In this document: in pieces, positions 24,605 through 36,545 of the stretch
Numbering within the stretch: position 1 is the first letter of the stretch
Layout: each line of letters opens with the position of its first letter
From: Trissonchulus latispiculum
Lineage: Eukaryota > Nematoda > Enoplea > Enoplida > Ironidae
Assembly: GCA_030248195.1 (NCBI GenBank)
Contig: JASAND010004263.1
Coordinates: forward strand, 1 to 64,000
Length of the DNA: 64,000 nucleotides
Direction of reading: 5' to 3'
Made by a program: the position numbers and the translations under genes
The notes under the pieces: model-generated
Told to the model about the DNA's origin: nothing
Databases searched by the model: none
What the model saw: only the letters and a program-made list of their open reading frames with translations

Positions 24605-25812
24605 CTACAGCAAAATCACAGATCACCATAATAAAGCAGAAATCTGACGAGAATTTACTGGAAAAATACACAACTAAACTCAGTATAATACGGCAGAGAC
24701 AGAGAGCTTCTAGAAAAATCCAGCCACCTTGTCAAACAACACACAAAGGCTCTGTGCTAGATAGTGAGACTAGTCACGAGAAAAGGGCCTTTACAAATCA
24801 ATATTTCTCTGCGCGTCAGCTTGCCTGTGATGGTGTAAACATCCTACGTAGAGAAATCCTCCGCGCGTATGCACAAATAACGCCACTGTGTTGTGGGGCT
24901 AAAATTGGGTTGAGAGGTTTTTCTTGAAATTTTAAAAATGAGAAATGGTTAAAAACGTTCCTGTGCTACAGGGGAAAACCGTATTTTCAAATGAGAAATT
25001 ACGCAGTAATTTTTGGCAACTTCATTTTTCGCAATACATATCGCGATGCTGACAGTGCAGAATTTTCCACTTCATGTATGTAGGTATTTTCCGACAGCAT
25101 GAGTAAACATTGTTTGCGATCGAAAAACACAGGATTTGTATTTTACTTTTAAGGGGCCGTCTCGTTGATTTCTTTGAAGAGCCTGAAAAGAATGGGCCAT
25201 GAAAGGGAAGCCATGAAACTCTATGCTTTGAAAATACAAATTTCGGTTCTCCTAAATTGTCAGTTTGCATGCCATGTCCGGTCCCATCCCGCACTCTGCT
25301 TGACCTGTCCCGTGGGATCCTTTAGTCCGCTATATTTGATAAATCCTGTCCCAATCCCAATTAGGTTATAAAGGTATCTAAAATGAAATTATTAGAAACT
25401 TTAAATAATATGAAAATATAAAATTAAATTTTGTACTGTACCCGCCTGTATATATTGTACGACGCTCCACATTTTGTTCAAAAAAATAGAGAATAATTTT
25501 AATAGCCTATTATGAGTCGCTGTGAGAAAATGCTGATCAAAATCGTTAGCTGCGCATAGGCATATCATCATCATCAGCATCAATCATCAGCACTGATTTC
25601 AAAATAATAAATGTTTCTTATAGGGATTCTGGGGTTTTTTCAATCTGCAAGAGGAACCGAAAACATTTGCTTCTGATTTTGGTAAAAAGTCATGTGTGTA
25701 CACGTTGTTAAAATCTCTATCCTAATCAAAACACTAATCCTAATGCTGCTTATTGACGTTTGCAAGACATGAACTCAGTTGTGCGGAATGCAAAAAATGC
25801 AAATTTTAAGCT
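24605..25812. other. No gene recognised
   Basis: Expected to hold an upstream intron of the 24213 exon, but I found no further in-phase exon. The rest is AT-rich with no repeats I can name. Confidence 0.4.
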
Positions 25813-25820
25813 GTGCACGC

Positions 25821-28105
25821 CAGAGATGGCACCGGGTCAGCGGGTCACCGGGTCAGTTCGGGTCACTTTTTAGACCGGGTCACCGGGTCAAGAGCTTCGA
25901 CCCGGTCTTGACCCGGTTTTCTGAATTTACCTCAAATTTTTGAAATTTTTGACTACCAAGCTAAAATTTTAGCTTAAATGTTTGTTCAATGTCCAATATT
26001 AATTGGTTTTTTCTATATTTTAGTCTTGAGCATTTTCGCAGCTTGATGTTATTTGAATCTGTCTGTCTCTGGCAAATTATTGTCTAGCTTTAGCTGCATA
26101 AGTCTTATGATTATTGCAGAACTGTATGTTGGATCCGCTGCGTGGCTAGCAGCTAGTCACATTTTAAAGGTTATTTAGAACTTTTTTTATCCCACTTCCT
26201 ACAACTTTTGTAAAACAGGCGCACACACCCAGAGATCTCCAATTCTTCCGATTTGCAGCCAAGCGATTCCAACTCCGATGATCTCCAACAAAATTATCTA
26301 AATACTGAAATCGATGATCTCAAGTCCAAAGATCACCAAATATGCCGTCAATGATTAGAAGCTAAACGATATAAAGCCTATGGAAATGCCAAACAGGCGT
26401 TTCTCCATTTTGTCACCACAGTAACAATTTCGAAACTGACGATCTAACAGGTCATAATGACAAACGTGTTTGCCTCCATCCCTATTGGATCTCCAAATCT
26501 ATTGGTTTCTTCATCTACTCTCCTGTCTTTCGATCTCCAGTTGGTATTTGCAGCTGACGATGCCAGGAAATTCTATCTTACCCATTCTTCAGCTGGGGTT
26601 GACTGGAAAAGACGATAATCGGCTAAGTTTTTTTACAATCTTCAAAATTACTCATTTGCTAATGACTTATAGCTTACCAAAAGGATTCAATTTTTTGAAA
26701 ATAAGGGCTACTTACTGGTTAGTAATGGATCTAAATCTACAGTTACTATATATGCAACTAAGACACGAACGGTAGATTAACTGTATGACGAGTGGATTAA
26801 CATTATATAATCCCGCACAGAAAGGGTACCTCAACAGAAAACTTATATATACAACTTTTAAACGGGAACACAATTGTCAAAAGTCGCTTTGTTTCTGCAT
26901 TGAAATCGTCAAATTTTAAATCTAAATCCCCGTTTACACAATGCTTGTAGGGCAATTCCTAAGCTGCTCAAACCGCACAGATCGACCGACGACGAAACCG
27001 AAACAGGAAAAGCAGTGGTCCAGTGGGTACGGGTGTTCCGAAAGAACTCAAGACCAACAACAACAACAACAACAACAACAACTACGTACCCCGGGAACTC
27101 CCAACTGATAAACCTTAAAATGTTGTCGACTCTGCTTCTGTTTGTTAACATTATTGCTTGTTCCTAATTGTATGCTTTCCTGTCCACAAACTGGTACGCT
27201 AACACGAACGCGCACAGAATCACGCAAGTGAACGCATGAGTTGACTACGGAGGAATGCAGATGTACTCCGCTTCCGCAACTCAAAACACGAATCCCACCC
27301 CTAATGGTCCCAGGGGACCAGACTACTACGATTTTTAATCGTCCAATTCTGGTGCCAGCCGGCACCAATAATAGCTGGTATCCCCCCTAAGGTCAACAAT
27401 TTACCGAGAGTTAAGGGGCGGCCGCCTTCGGGTGGAGCTGCCGAGGTGCGCTCATCACACAGCCGGTGATGGGCAAATCTCCATCCTTGCGAAACGCCTC
27501 GGGTAATTGTTAAAGACAATTATTCGGTGTCAGCTAATCCCCAGTCAAATTTACAAAATTAATATCAAGCTGACACTGCTCCTAACCGGTGTAAGACCAA
27601 CTGGAGTGGGGCGTACAGAAAAAAAACTGTATGTTTTTCAGATTATTTTCGAAACCAAGGTAAACGTTGAAGTAAGTGAACAATTTGATTTAATTTAATT
27701 TAACGCAATACATAATGAAAAACCAAATTTTTAAAGTATGTGCTCCGTGTTAATGGACAAATGTTAGACATGTTAGATATTAGGCATAGTAGTGACATAT
27801 TAGAACTACAAAATTATCGGATAAATTGATGTTGCAATCAAAATCGCCTTAATTTAGAAAAAGCTACAGCTACCATCAAATCCATTTTAAAAAACCTACA
27901 GGAAATGTATGTATGTCATAGTTATTCTTTTCGGGGTGGTGATGGAACACGGAAGCCAAAAATTTAGCGTCCTTTAGGCCAAATCAAAAATTTTTTTGCA
28001 GATATTGGAATTTTCTGGAAAAACGGGTCACCGGGTCACCGGGTCAGGGCTCTACCGGGTCACCGGGTCACCGGGTCAAGCCTAAGTGACCCGGTTCCAT
28101 CTCTG
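25821..28105. mobile_element. hAT-like element, GTGACCCG motif family, 2.3-kb copy
   Basis: The termini are CAGAGATGGCACCGGGTC and GACCCGGTTCCATCTCTG, with the 8-bp duplication GTGCACGC at 25813-25820 and 28106-28113. The motif clusters are at 25835-25920 and 28025-28095. The family is the same as 15703-16779, but the interior differs. It holds unrelated, higher-GC sequence at about 26940-27600, including a (CAA)n run at 27052-27081, which may be captured or nested DNA. The minus-strand frame at 27301-27519 is open, but I recognise no protein. Confidence 0.92.
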
Positions 28106-28593
28106 GTGCACGCTGTTTTCGAACAGAACTAGCGAGAAATTAAAAACTGATACGATTTTTTTGTTCCGCATCTCCTAAGATTGGCCATAATGTGAATCTG
28201 GGCTAAAGCACCTTTTGCTTAAAAATCACCAAAACCAAGCCTTTGCTTAGTACAACATCTTTTTTTCAACTTTTTACAACTACTTTAAAATTAACATATA
28301 TATGAATGAACAAAATTTATTTGCACAAAACAAAACATGTTTAATAAAAGAGTTCTCATTAATAAAGTTCAGAAGGAAGTTTAGAGAAAAATTTTCTGAA
28401 ACGAGCAAAATATAGATTTGTGAAAGAAAATCCCAAAACTTTTGCAAAAATCCCGAAATTTTGCAGGTGCTTATTTTATTCCACAATCCACATATAAAAT
28501 GAACAAATACTACAAAACAAAGGTATAAATTGTAGCAGTTGTTTGGCGTTCTGGCTAATATATACCTGTAAAACATGGGGTTCTCGGCTATTA
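28106..28593. other. No gene recognised
   Basis: AT-rich sequence without convincing ORFs or repeats, between the hAT at 25821 and the mariner-like element at 28596. Confidence 0.4.
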
Positions 28594-28906
28594 TACAGTG
28601 CTGGCCAGAAATAGTGTACCCATTTTCGCAAATATTTTTCGCAATTTCGAGAACGCTATTCGCAGGCTAAGCATATTAAATTTCTGCAAATGCGTGCGAA
28701 TGGCCTCTGGAAAATGCCTTCGCGAAGAAAACTTACATAGGAAGGCTTCCAGCTGTGAAGCCAATGTGCTTAGATATCGTCAACCAGAGATGGACACGGG
28801 ACGCGGGAGCCCGCGGGATGCTATGTATCAACAAGCAGAATTAAGATTAGTTTTCTGAATAGATCATAGACGAACTTGAACTTTTCTATTTCTAAACACA
28901 ACTAAT

Positions 28907-29294
28907 TAGTGCTCGGACCGGTTCCGATTTTTGAAACCGGTTCCGATTCCGGTTCCAGAGCACCGGTTCCGGTTCCGGTTCCGGTTCCGGTTCTAGCTTC
29001 CGGTTCCGGTTCCGATTGAGATTTTTGTAAAAAGGCTATAATTCAATTTTTTTAGTTTTTTATATAAATTGGACCAAAACCTTACATATGAGCCAACGTT
29101 GTTATATGCTCAACGATATTAATTTACATGTAAAATAGTAATTAATTTTTATTCTAGTTTTAATAGTGTTAAAATGTGAACCGGTCCGGTTCCAAATGCT
29201 ACCGGTTCCGGTTCCGGTTCCGGTTCTAAAAATCCTTCCGGTTCCGGTTCCGGTTCCGGTTCTACCAGTTCCAGTGGAACCGTTCCGAGCACTA
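28907..29294. mobile_element. hAT-like element, GGTTCC motif family, intact 388 bp
   Basis: The termini are TAGTGCTCGGACCGGTTCC and GGAACCGTTCCGAGCACTA. The 8-bp duplication CAACTAAT lies at 28899-28906 and 29295-29302. CCGGTTCCGGTTCC runs occupy both ends (28917-29010; 29180-29280). The interior is ~170 bp of AT-rich DNA. Protein-like frames of Glu-Pro or Thr-Gly repeats are only the translated motif. Confidence 0.94.
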
Positions 29295-30166
29295 CAACTA
29301 ATGAGCTGAAATGAAAACAAAATGTTTTTGGTTCGATCGAAAAACTATATTTCCAAATCAAAATTTGATGCAGTATTTTAGTATATTATATTCTTGATTA
29401 TATAAGTCTTAAATTGATTAATTTAGCAATTTGAGTAGCAATTTTTTGAAATATCTGATTATATATTCATCATAACTTACTGCAAATAGAAAACAACGTA
29501 GCACAGAGATGGACGCGGGCCGCGGGAGCCCGCAGGATCCCGCGGAACGGGACGGGATAGGACGGCAACCTTCGCCCCGCGGGATCCCGCGGAACAAAAA
29601 TTTCTTATATTTACTTCTAAATTAGGGAATTTTTAAGAAAGCGAGATAACAGTTTTCAAGAGATTACAGTCACACTTCATATTATTCTATAAAATTTAAT
29701 TTTAAGGTGATATAGGTTTCACTTGCTGTGCTGGTTTCGTATCTTTTCTTATTGAAAGTTTATTATTTAATTTTGAGTATACGCAGGTCATGTAAATGAT
29801 TTCGGAGTTGTATAAAGTGTTGATTATGTATAACCAGTCAAGGGTCTGATTTTTAACTGAAAGACGGGACAAAGCTACAGTGTAGCTCAGAATCAAGGTC
29901 CCTTTTGAGCGCGTTTGCGCGCAGTGATTCTGAGCGCGTTTCTTGACTGCACTCATTGACTTTGCCTTAACTTTTAGCTACGTTCCGTCTTTCTACTGCT
30001 TCACTTTGCTTGAGCACTAAATCTATCTTCGCTTCTTTCTTCATAGCTTGCTGTTTTAGAGACCTACTACCAGCAATAAAAACATTTTAGATTTCATACG
30101 CAACTTATACTATTTCTTGCTGACTTAACATTTCTAATGGAATTTGATTGCTTTAACTTATCTTAG

Positions 30167-30620
30167 TTAGGGGTGTGCTCAAAACTAAAACGTATATACG
30201 AAATTTTTAATACGTTTTCTTTAATATCGTATATACGGATCCTTCTTCCCAGAAATACGATTTTTTGTATGTCTAATCTTTTTGCTATAAGTTTTTTTAC
30301 AAAAAGCATCTGTGAAAACCCCGCAGCTTGTTCATGGATGCTGCAATCTTTTTGCACAGATTGGCCCTACCAACATAGCTGTAGAACCGTATTACAGCAA
30401 GCCAATGAAACAGACTGCTTGACGACAACCTTATGCCTAACTTTTTTGAGAATTACAAAACAGACTGCTTTCAACAGAAGCAGGAAACTTTGGGTGGACA
30501 AAAAGTTAAGGTTCATAAAAACGAAAATGCGAATTACTTTTACCAAAAATACGATTCTAAAACGTATATAGAAATCGTATATATGAAATATTTGGGAAAG
30601 ACTTTTGAGCACATCCCTTA
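30167..30620. mobile_element. Short TIR element, (T)TAGGGGTGTGCTC termini
   Basis: The left end TTAGGGGTGTGCTCAAAAC pairs with a right end whose reverse complement is TAAGGGATGTGCTCAAAA. CGTATATACGAAAT-type words lie just inside both ends, the same subterminal-motif design as the hAT families here. I could not define a target duplication. The short ORFs within look incidental. Confidence 0.65.
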
Positions 30621-31983
30621 GCTGTGTGTGATGTTCTCCTAACTAAATACGTCAGTTATAACTTTGAACAAAGGATAGATTATATTTCAATCTTTTCGAA
30701 ATTGTGTATAGCTACCTATATTTTCAGTTTCCATTAGCTTTACCTTACTAATTAAGGGGGGGGTCGCTTTTTTTGGGCGATTTTTCGACCTTCTCCAATT
30801 TTGCTCATTTTTACATATTTTGTACTCGCAATGGGTCCGCGAAACAAGACAAGTGCGTTTTGCGCAATATTGCTTCTATCGTTCTGTAGAGTCCTTCAAA
30901 TGTGAATCCGACATGTGTTAAACATAGGAAAATGAAAAAGATAAGGTAAAAAGTTTGTGTCCAAAAATTTTTTCGCTGTGTAAGAGATTCAGCTCTGAAA
31001 TTTTTTCACCCTTGTTAAGGGGGGGGGCAGTGTTGGACGCGGGCCGAAATTCGCGGCCCGCACCCGCCCCGCAGCCCGCGCTCAGATTTTTGGCCCGCAC
31101 AGGGCCGGCCCGCGGCCCGCACCAATAAAATTCGGCCCGCGGCGGCCCGCATCTAAGTTTAGCTTATGGAAGCATCATAGCATTAAATAATTGCTACTTT
31201 CATTGATTATTCGTCGATTTTCCAGAAAAAACTGCCATATAAGCGCGATTGCTGGTTTTCAAAAGCATTCATATAGCTGCAGTCGTGCGCTTTCAAATTT
31301 TTATTGACTTTTATGTAAAAATTTTGGGCTAGTAACTGTATTATTGTAGCCCCCCGCTGCTTCTCGGGTAATTTTTTGGGACTTTGAAAATTTTGGTGAA
31401 GTTTGGTGTGCCATCCTAAGAACCTAGCCCAAAACGAATTATACAGAGGATTTGTCTTAAACTTCACGATGGCATGTGCTATTTGACCCGCGGTACATGA
31501 AGTATATACCTGAACGTTAGTTAGTATATATGCTCTTCGAGATAAAAAATTTTAATGTGTAGATGATAAGCTAAAATGGAATGTTTTGAGTTGGTTAAAC
31601 CCACCAGCGGAACAAAACAAACTATTCAAAACGTTTCAATTAATTCTATATAGGATTAGATGAGTATTAAAAGCTGAAAATGCTCGACGCAGGGGAACTG
31701 GGAAAACTAACGCTTCAAGCAGTGTTAGTTGATATATAGTAAGCTGCCGTTCCGCAAACGGTTAGTAGCTTCAACCAAGAGTCCATGATAAATTACTTAT
31801 ACAACTCTTTTGCACTTTTACTGTGTAAAGACTGTCCATATAAATCAGATATATAATGCACATTGCCGCATGCGTATAACTAAGTTATACGCACGCTGCA
31901 CGCTAGGAGGCCTGTCCCTAATCTAAGTTGCTGAAGCACACGGTTTCCTGCATGCTTCAGCAGTGTGTACAGCTGAGCTCCAA

Positions 31984-32245
31984 CCTAGACCTCCCCGTTT
32001 GGTGGGAGGGGTATGCAAAAGGGGTCCCCGTTTGGTGGGGGGGTATGCAAAAGGGGTCCCCGTTTGGTGGGGGGTAGGCAGAAGCGGGACCCCATTGGGG
32101 GGGGGGGTCGCCAAGTCAGGCTAAGATTGGCTGAATCTGATTGGCTGTTGGCGATCCCCCCCAAACGGGGACCTCTTTTGCCTACCCCCCCCCACCAACG
32201 GGCACCCCATTTGCATACCCCCACCAAACGGGGACCCACTTTCGA
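31984..32245. repeat. G/C-run foldback with CCCCGTTTGGTGGGG repeats
   Basis: Three left-arm copies of CCCCGTTTGGTGGGG separated by GGTATGCAAAAGGGGT-like spacers are mirrored on the right by CCACCAAACGGGG words. The centre is GATTGGCTGAATCTGATTGGC. Related words recur at 33013-33175. This could form a strong cruciform or G-quadruplexes. It has no coding function; the Pro/Gly-rich frames are motif artefacts. Confidence 0.75.
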
Positions 32246-33012
32246 ATAGAACAAAAGCTACCGTAATCCGTAATTGGTAAAAATGATTCGAAAAGTCTGG
32301 ATGCAGATATTCGTAGCTTGTGCGGTCTAGATCCCACCAAGTTAGTTCTGGGTAAGTAGGCGAGATGTAGCATACCTGTACGCTAGGGGAACAGCTTTTG
32401 CTATTGAAAAATTGTATATATTACAATTTTTCATAAAGTTGAGCTCAAATTGAATTACTTCAGTGAAAAGATATATCCGATACTTTTTTGGTAAAACACT
32501 TTGAAATTCTGTACATATATACGCACGTATTGTACGTATATATAAATTTTCTTTTTATCGTCAAAAAAATTTTTTTTTCTTAAGCTAATATTAAAGCTTG
32601 GGCATATATTTTGTATCATTCAAAAATATTCTAAGTTTAAAAACTGCCATATATGTAGTCGTTTCTATTTCGCGTAGGTTTCGACCAAAAGCTGGGGATT
32701 GCACTTGTTTGAGGGGCAACTGAGCAGCTATTACGTACTTTTCATGCGGGTACGTACGTACGTATATACGTATTTGTATTTATGTATAAGATATGAAAAC
32801 TTAAATTTATATGAATTACTGAAGTAGCCTGTGTAGTCTCGCTTTTGTGAGTAGTAGGGACCAGGGGCGAACAGGTGCAATCCCTGAGGTGGGTCCACAG
32901 TACCGAGGCAAACGTGAGCATATATGTATAAACATATATTCATTGAAGGTTTGCGTACTGTGGGGCGGTTGTTCATTTCATTCCACTTCCATTTCCATTT
33001 AATCCTTTGCTA

Positions 33013-33175
33013 GACCCCCCCCCCAAACGGAGGGGGGGGGGTTCTGCAATCTGATTGGCTGTTGCCTGCCCCCTCACCAAACGGGGACCTCTTTTTGGCA
33101 GCCCCCTCCCCACCAAACGGAGGGGGGGTATGCGCTGTCGATTTGGTCGACCCCCCCCAAACGGGGGAACATTCG
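33013..33175. repeat. Second G/C-run foldback, same word family
   Basis: CCCCCCAAACGGAGGGGG-type tracts and ACCAAACGGGGACCTCTTTT appear in both orientations, with CTGATTGGCTGTTG between. It looks like a partial relative of 31984-32245. Confidence 0.65.
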
Positions 33176-33713
33176 CGTATTGTGGTCGGAGCACCCTTAC
33201 GCAATGCCAAGAAGAGGAGCCCTCTAGTGGCTTACTCTTCTTCTATAATATAAGTAATGTATTATGGACCCTTGCTTCAACCTTAAAGTGAAAGAAAAGT
33301 CGCCCTGCACATAGAATTCCAAGATCGATCAACCAAATGCGGCAACGAATACAAATTGTTTGTAAATTTCAATTGCGCTGTCGAAAAACTTTTAAATTAG
33401 AAATTGGCTATAAACCCAATAAAAACATGTTTTCCACGTGATAGGATGCCGAAACTGCCGAAATTAAGCAAATTTTAAAAATCCAAAATTTGCTGTTTAT
33501 ATACGTGTTTTCACACAAAAATCTCTATGGTCAGGTCAAAGGAGAAATAAGCGTTTAAAGACTGTCAGTCTGTAATTTAACTGGTCTGCCTGAAAAGCTG
33601 GAAAATACCTTTGCTTGTTTTATATGGCCTGTAAAATGTTTCCTTATAAGCATCATAATAACTCAGTGTACAGAGAGCACCAATGATATGGAAGTTATGT
33701 GCTCTTCTCTCCT

Positions 33714-33784
33714 GGCTCCGTGGTGTAGTGGTTGCACGCCTAACTGCAGTTCGGGAGGTCCGTGGTTCGATTCCCGGCGGAGCC
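33714..33784 (+). tRNA. tRNA-Cys(GCA)-like Pol III unit, copy 1 (tRNA-derived repeat or pseudogene)
   Basis: The 71 bases have acceptor arms GGCTCCG/CGGAGCC, an A box TGGTGTAGTGG and a B box GGTTCGATTCC. The anticodon loop would be CTGCAGT, with anticodon GCA. The anticodon stem has one mismatch and the T stem pairs poorly (CGTGG against CCCGG), so a working tRNA is doubtful. A tRNA-derived SINE head is more likely. The sequence ends in A rather than an encoded CCA. Confidence 0.5.
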
Positions 33785-33978
33785 ATATCTTTACAGCAGG
33801 CTGCCAGGAGAACCTGGAATCCAGCCCCTGTTTCTTGTCGTGTGTACCTGTCTTGGCGAGGCTAGACTGGCTGTTTCCTGTGTTTGGTCCTTGTGCGGCT
33901 CGGGGCGAGCCTCTTGTAAGCGAGGGAGAGATGTACAGAGAGCACCAATGATATGGAAGTTATGTGCTCTTCTCTCCT

Positions 33979-34049
33979 GGCTCCGTGGTGTAGTGGTTGC
34001 ACGCCTAACTGCAGTTCGGGAGGTCCGTGGTTCGATTCCCGGCGGAGCC
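33979..34049 (+). tRNA. tRNA-Cys(GCA)-like Pol III unit, copy 2
   Basis: Identical to the unit at 33714-33784, with the same acceptor pairing, A and B boxes and weak T stem. The identical upstream 45 bases argue for duplication of a larger repeat rather than independent tRNA genes. Confidence 0.5.
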
Positions 34050-35325
34050 ATATCTTTACATCAGTCTCTTTCCAATTCTGTAATTTGAGAGCTACTTCGT
34101 TTAAAAACGATGCTCTAAAGGTATGTACCAATCAACCAACACTGATAAATTGATAACTATTAAACGTGAATAGGGTAACAAGGCCTAAGCCGCAAGAGCA
34201 GACCAAATTAGCAAACATTTGTTTTTGATTTGAACAAATCGAGTCCACCCAGACCAAGCTGCCGCTTGTTAGCTGCAAAAAATGGTAAATGAGAAATGTT
34301 CGAAATTATAAGGAAAAGAGAAGTGGGAAAAGAAAGAAGAGAAGGAAGAGAAGGAAGACAAAATGTATTTCAATGAGGAAAAGTTCCATTTAATGTTGGA
34401 ATTCGTAAAAAATTCAAAATTTCTTACCCTGTCTCACCAAAAATCGGCCCGCATATACCCGCGCGGGCCACTGCGGGTACTAATTTTCGGCCCGCCCCGC
34501 CCCGCCCCGCGGGTACCCGCGGGTACCCGCAGCCCGCGCCCAACACTGGGGGGGGGCTACGAACGGCTTTGCCCAACTTCTTCAGAGAGACCTACCTTTT
34601 GGCATATGATTAGCTAACATATCAAGGTTAAATAGTCCGTAGTGGGCATTATTATATCTAACACACATCGATTCTGGCACTACGCCAAAGTCGAAATTTT
34701 GGTGCGAAAAGTGGGTTTTTTGAAAAAGCTTTTCTGAATTCTGGTGGATTAACGGTTTGACCAATTCTGAAACTTTTTGCCACAAATGTTAACTGTTACT
34801 AGTGCTAAATATTAAAAGTATTCCGGCTTTCGAGCGTTGCTTCCTTCTTCAGCTATAACAGCTCAAAGTTTGAAATTTGACAAAAAGTTGCGATGTGACC
34901 GTGCGCCGTTTTCGATCTAATAAAATTGATAGCCCCTAGCCTACCCCAGCTTTTTACCACATATTAGGCTCTAATAGGGGCAAACTGTCTGTGAGTTTCG
35001 AGAGTTTTGGTTTTCTGGTTTGTGTGCTAGCAAACTTTTTGTTAAGAAATAACCCTTATTTTTAGGCCTGAAAAGCTAGCTAAGCGCAGTAAAAATGGGG
35101 TTAAAAATTTTTTTGCCGAAAAGGTCCTTATAGGGGTTATTTGGCCTGCTGAATTCGAATATGAAATCCGTTTTTCGATATGACGCTTTCTTCGTTCAGT
35201 ATGTGCTTACAACTGTCTTAGATCTTTTTGGAGCGATCGCCATCCATACTTCGAGAAATCAATCTAGCATTTCTAAACATTGGAGCGAGGTTTAGTGACC
35301 TAGCTATCGGCACATCCTGGTACAC

Positions 35326-35553
35326 TCACTGGCCTGTAATGCGCAAGGTTTCAGCCGATTCTGCCACAGTAATTTGGAGTAAATGGCTCACATCTTCGAA
35401 ATGGCACCAAATAACAGCGACAATATCGATAATGTAATCTAGCACTGCGAGCGCAGGGATTAACGAAATCACGTCATTTTGACGTAAGTTAAGACAGATA
35501 CTTGGAGTATTAATTGGAGCAAAGTTGGGCTCCTTTGATAAACCACAGCTCAT
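35326..35553 (-). other. Unrecognised minus-strand open frame with splice-like ends
   Basis: The frame contains a hydrophobic stretch (ALAVLDYIIDIVAVIWC) and is followed by a strong donor-like GTGAGTGT after GGCCA. An acceptor-like CTCGCAG precedes TGCTAGATT. It lies deep in nested transposon DNA, so it may be a captured exon fragment, a transposase remnant or chance. I do not recognise it. Confidence 0.25.
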
Positions 35554-36545
35554 TAGACGTTAGTTAGCCTCTACCCGTATAAACCTACAACACCCAATTT
35601 TTCACACTTTGATTGTATAGCACAGAAAAGTAGGCAATGGTCTAGAGATTATTTTACACGATATCAAAGCACTATATGTCAGTACTATTTCGGGAAAATT
35701 TGGGTACCGTATCTTGCGCATAGCGATCAGGGCGAGGCAAAGTTTGTGTACGTGTCATGTCGAGCTTTGGACCGACAACACCAACTTCTGATGGCTCCAC
35801 AGGACGCTACGCTGCATAGAATTCTTTCAAACTTTAAACTATTTTACACTAAACCTAATACTATTATATGGCAAAAGACTAGCTAGCTTTTCCAACATCG
35901 AACTTTTAGTGAAATTCGTAGCCCCCCCCCTTAAGGACATAATGTAGAGTGCAGCGAGTGACTTTGGTGCCATTCTGCTGAGAATTTAAATTTTGGCAAA
36001 GTTTTCAAGTCAGAATTTGTGAAAATTACAAGTTTGGCTATTTGCCAAAATTACAGTTCTCACCAGAATTGCACCAAAGTCACTCGCTGCACTCTACATT
36101 ATGTCCTTCACAAATGTGAAAAAATTTCAGAGCTGAGTCTCTTACACAGCGAAAAAATTTTTGGACACAAACTTTTTTACCTTAACTTTTTCATTTTCCT
36201 ATGTTTAACACATGTCGGATTCACCTTTGAAGGACTCTACAGAACCATAGAAGCAATATTGTGCAAAACGCACTTGTCTTGTTTCGCGGACCCATTGGGA
36301 GTACAAAATATGTAAAAATGAGCAAAATCGGAGAAGGTCGAAAAATCGCCCAAAAAAGCGACCCCCCCCCCTTAAGAGCAGTAATTTACAACCCTAAGTT
36401 ACAATGCAAACATTTTTCCAATTTTTACAACATGCTATGTGGTTAAGTTTACTACAATCATACAATGGAATCAATAATATTTAAAATTTCAAGAGTATTT
36501 TAAAGTGTAATTTCAAAGTGTAATTTCTAAACTTGATTAAGTTAG

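Larger units (their letters stand above)
33668..34062 (+). repeat. Direct duplication, 264-bp period, carrying tRNA-like units
   Basis: The ~125-bp block from TGTACAGAGAGCACCAATGA to GAGCCATATCTTTACA occurs twice (starts 33668 and 33932) and is essentially identical. The 139 bases between the blocks are not repeated. Each block contains one tRNA-like unit, suggesting a SINE or tRNA-derived repeat. Confidence 0.85.
31028..34548. mobile_element. hAT-like element, CGGGCC/GCGGGTACCC motif family, 3.5 kb
   Basis: The termini are CAGTGTTGGACGCGGGCC and GCCCGCGCCCAACACTG. The target duplication is GGGGGGGG (31020-31027; 34549-34556), since it landed in a G run. Motif clusters are at 31036-31150 and 34445-34540. 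The interior holds G-rich foldbacks (31984-32245; 33013-33175), unrecognised AT-rich DNA and a duplicated tRNA-like unit. No transposase frame is visible. Confidence 0.88.
31015..35934. mobile_element. TTAA-flanked poly-G foldback, inner copy
   Basis: Left TTAA (31015-31018) then a G run; right TTCGTAGCCCCCCCCCC then TTAA (35931-35934). Removing the insert and one TTAA joins ...CACCCTTG-TTAA-GGACATAATG, which continues the host element's palindrome, so the site was a single TTAA. The G run at its left end is itself split by the hAT at 31028. Parts of 34560-35900 are unrecognised; 34860-35220 looks like a decayed central-hairpin foldback. Confidence 0.72.
30752..36375. mobile_element. TTAA-flanked poly-G foldback, outer copy (piggyBac-like MITE?)
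   Basis: TTAA at 30752-30755 is followed by GGGGGGGGTCGCTTTTTTTG; the right end reads CAAAAAAGCGACCCCCCCCCC then TTAA at 36372-36375. The arms pair for ~260 bp (30756-31014 with 36110-36371). A short inner palindrome follows (35935-36105: ATAATGTAGAGTGCAGCGAG and mirror). The TTAA flanks suggest piggyBac-type target use. It is interrupted by a second TTAA element at 31015. Confidence 0.75.

Noticed and set aside
24404..24927. Plus-strand frames of 75 and 143 codons
   Set aside because: Shadows of the minus-strand exon at 24213-24604.
27301..27519. Minus-strand frame, Trp/Gly-rich, higher GC
   Set aside because: Looks protein-like, but I recognise no family and see no matching splice partners; left unassigned within the hAT at 25821.
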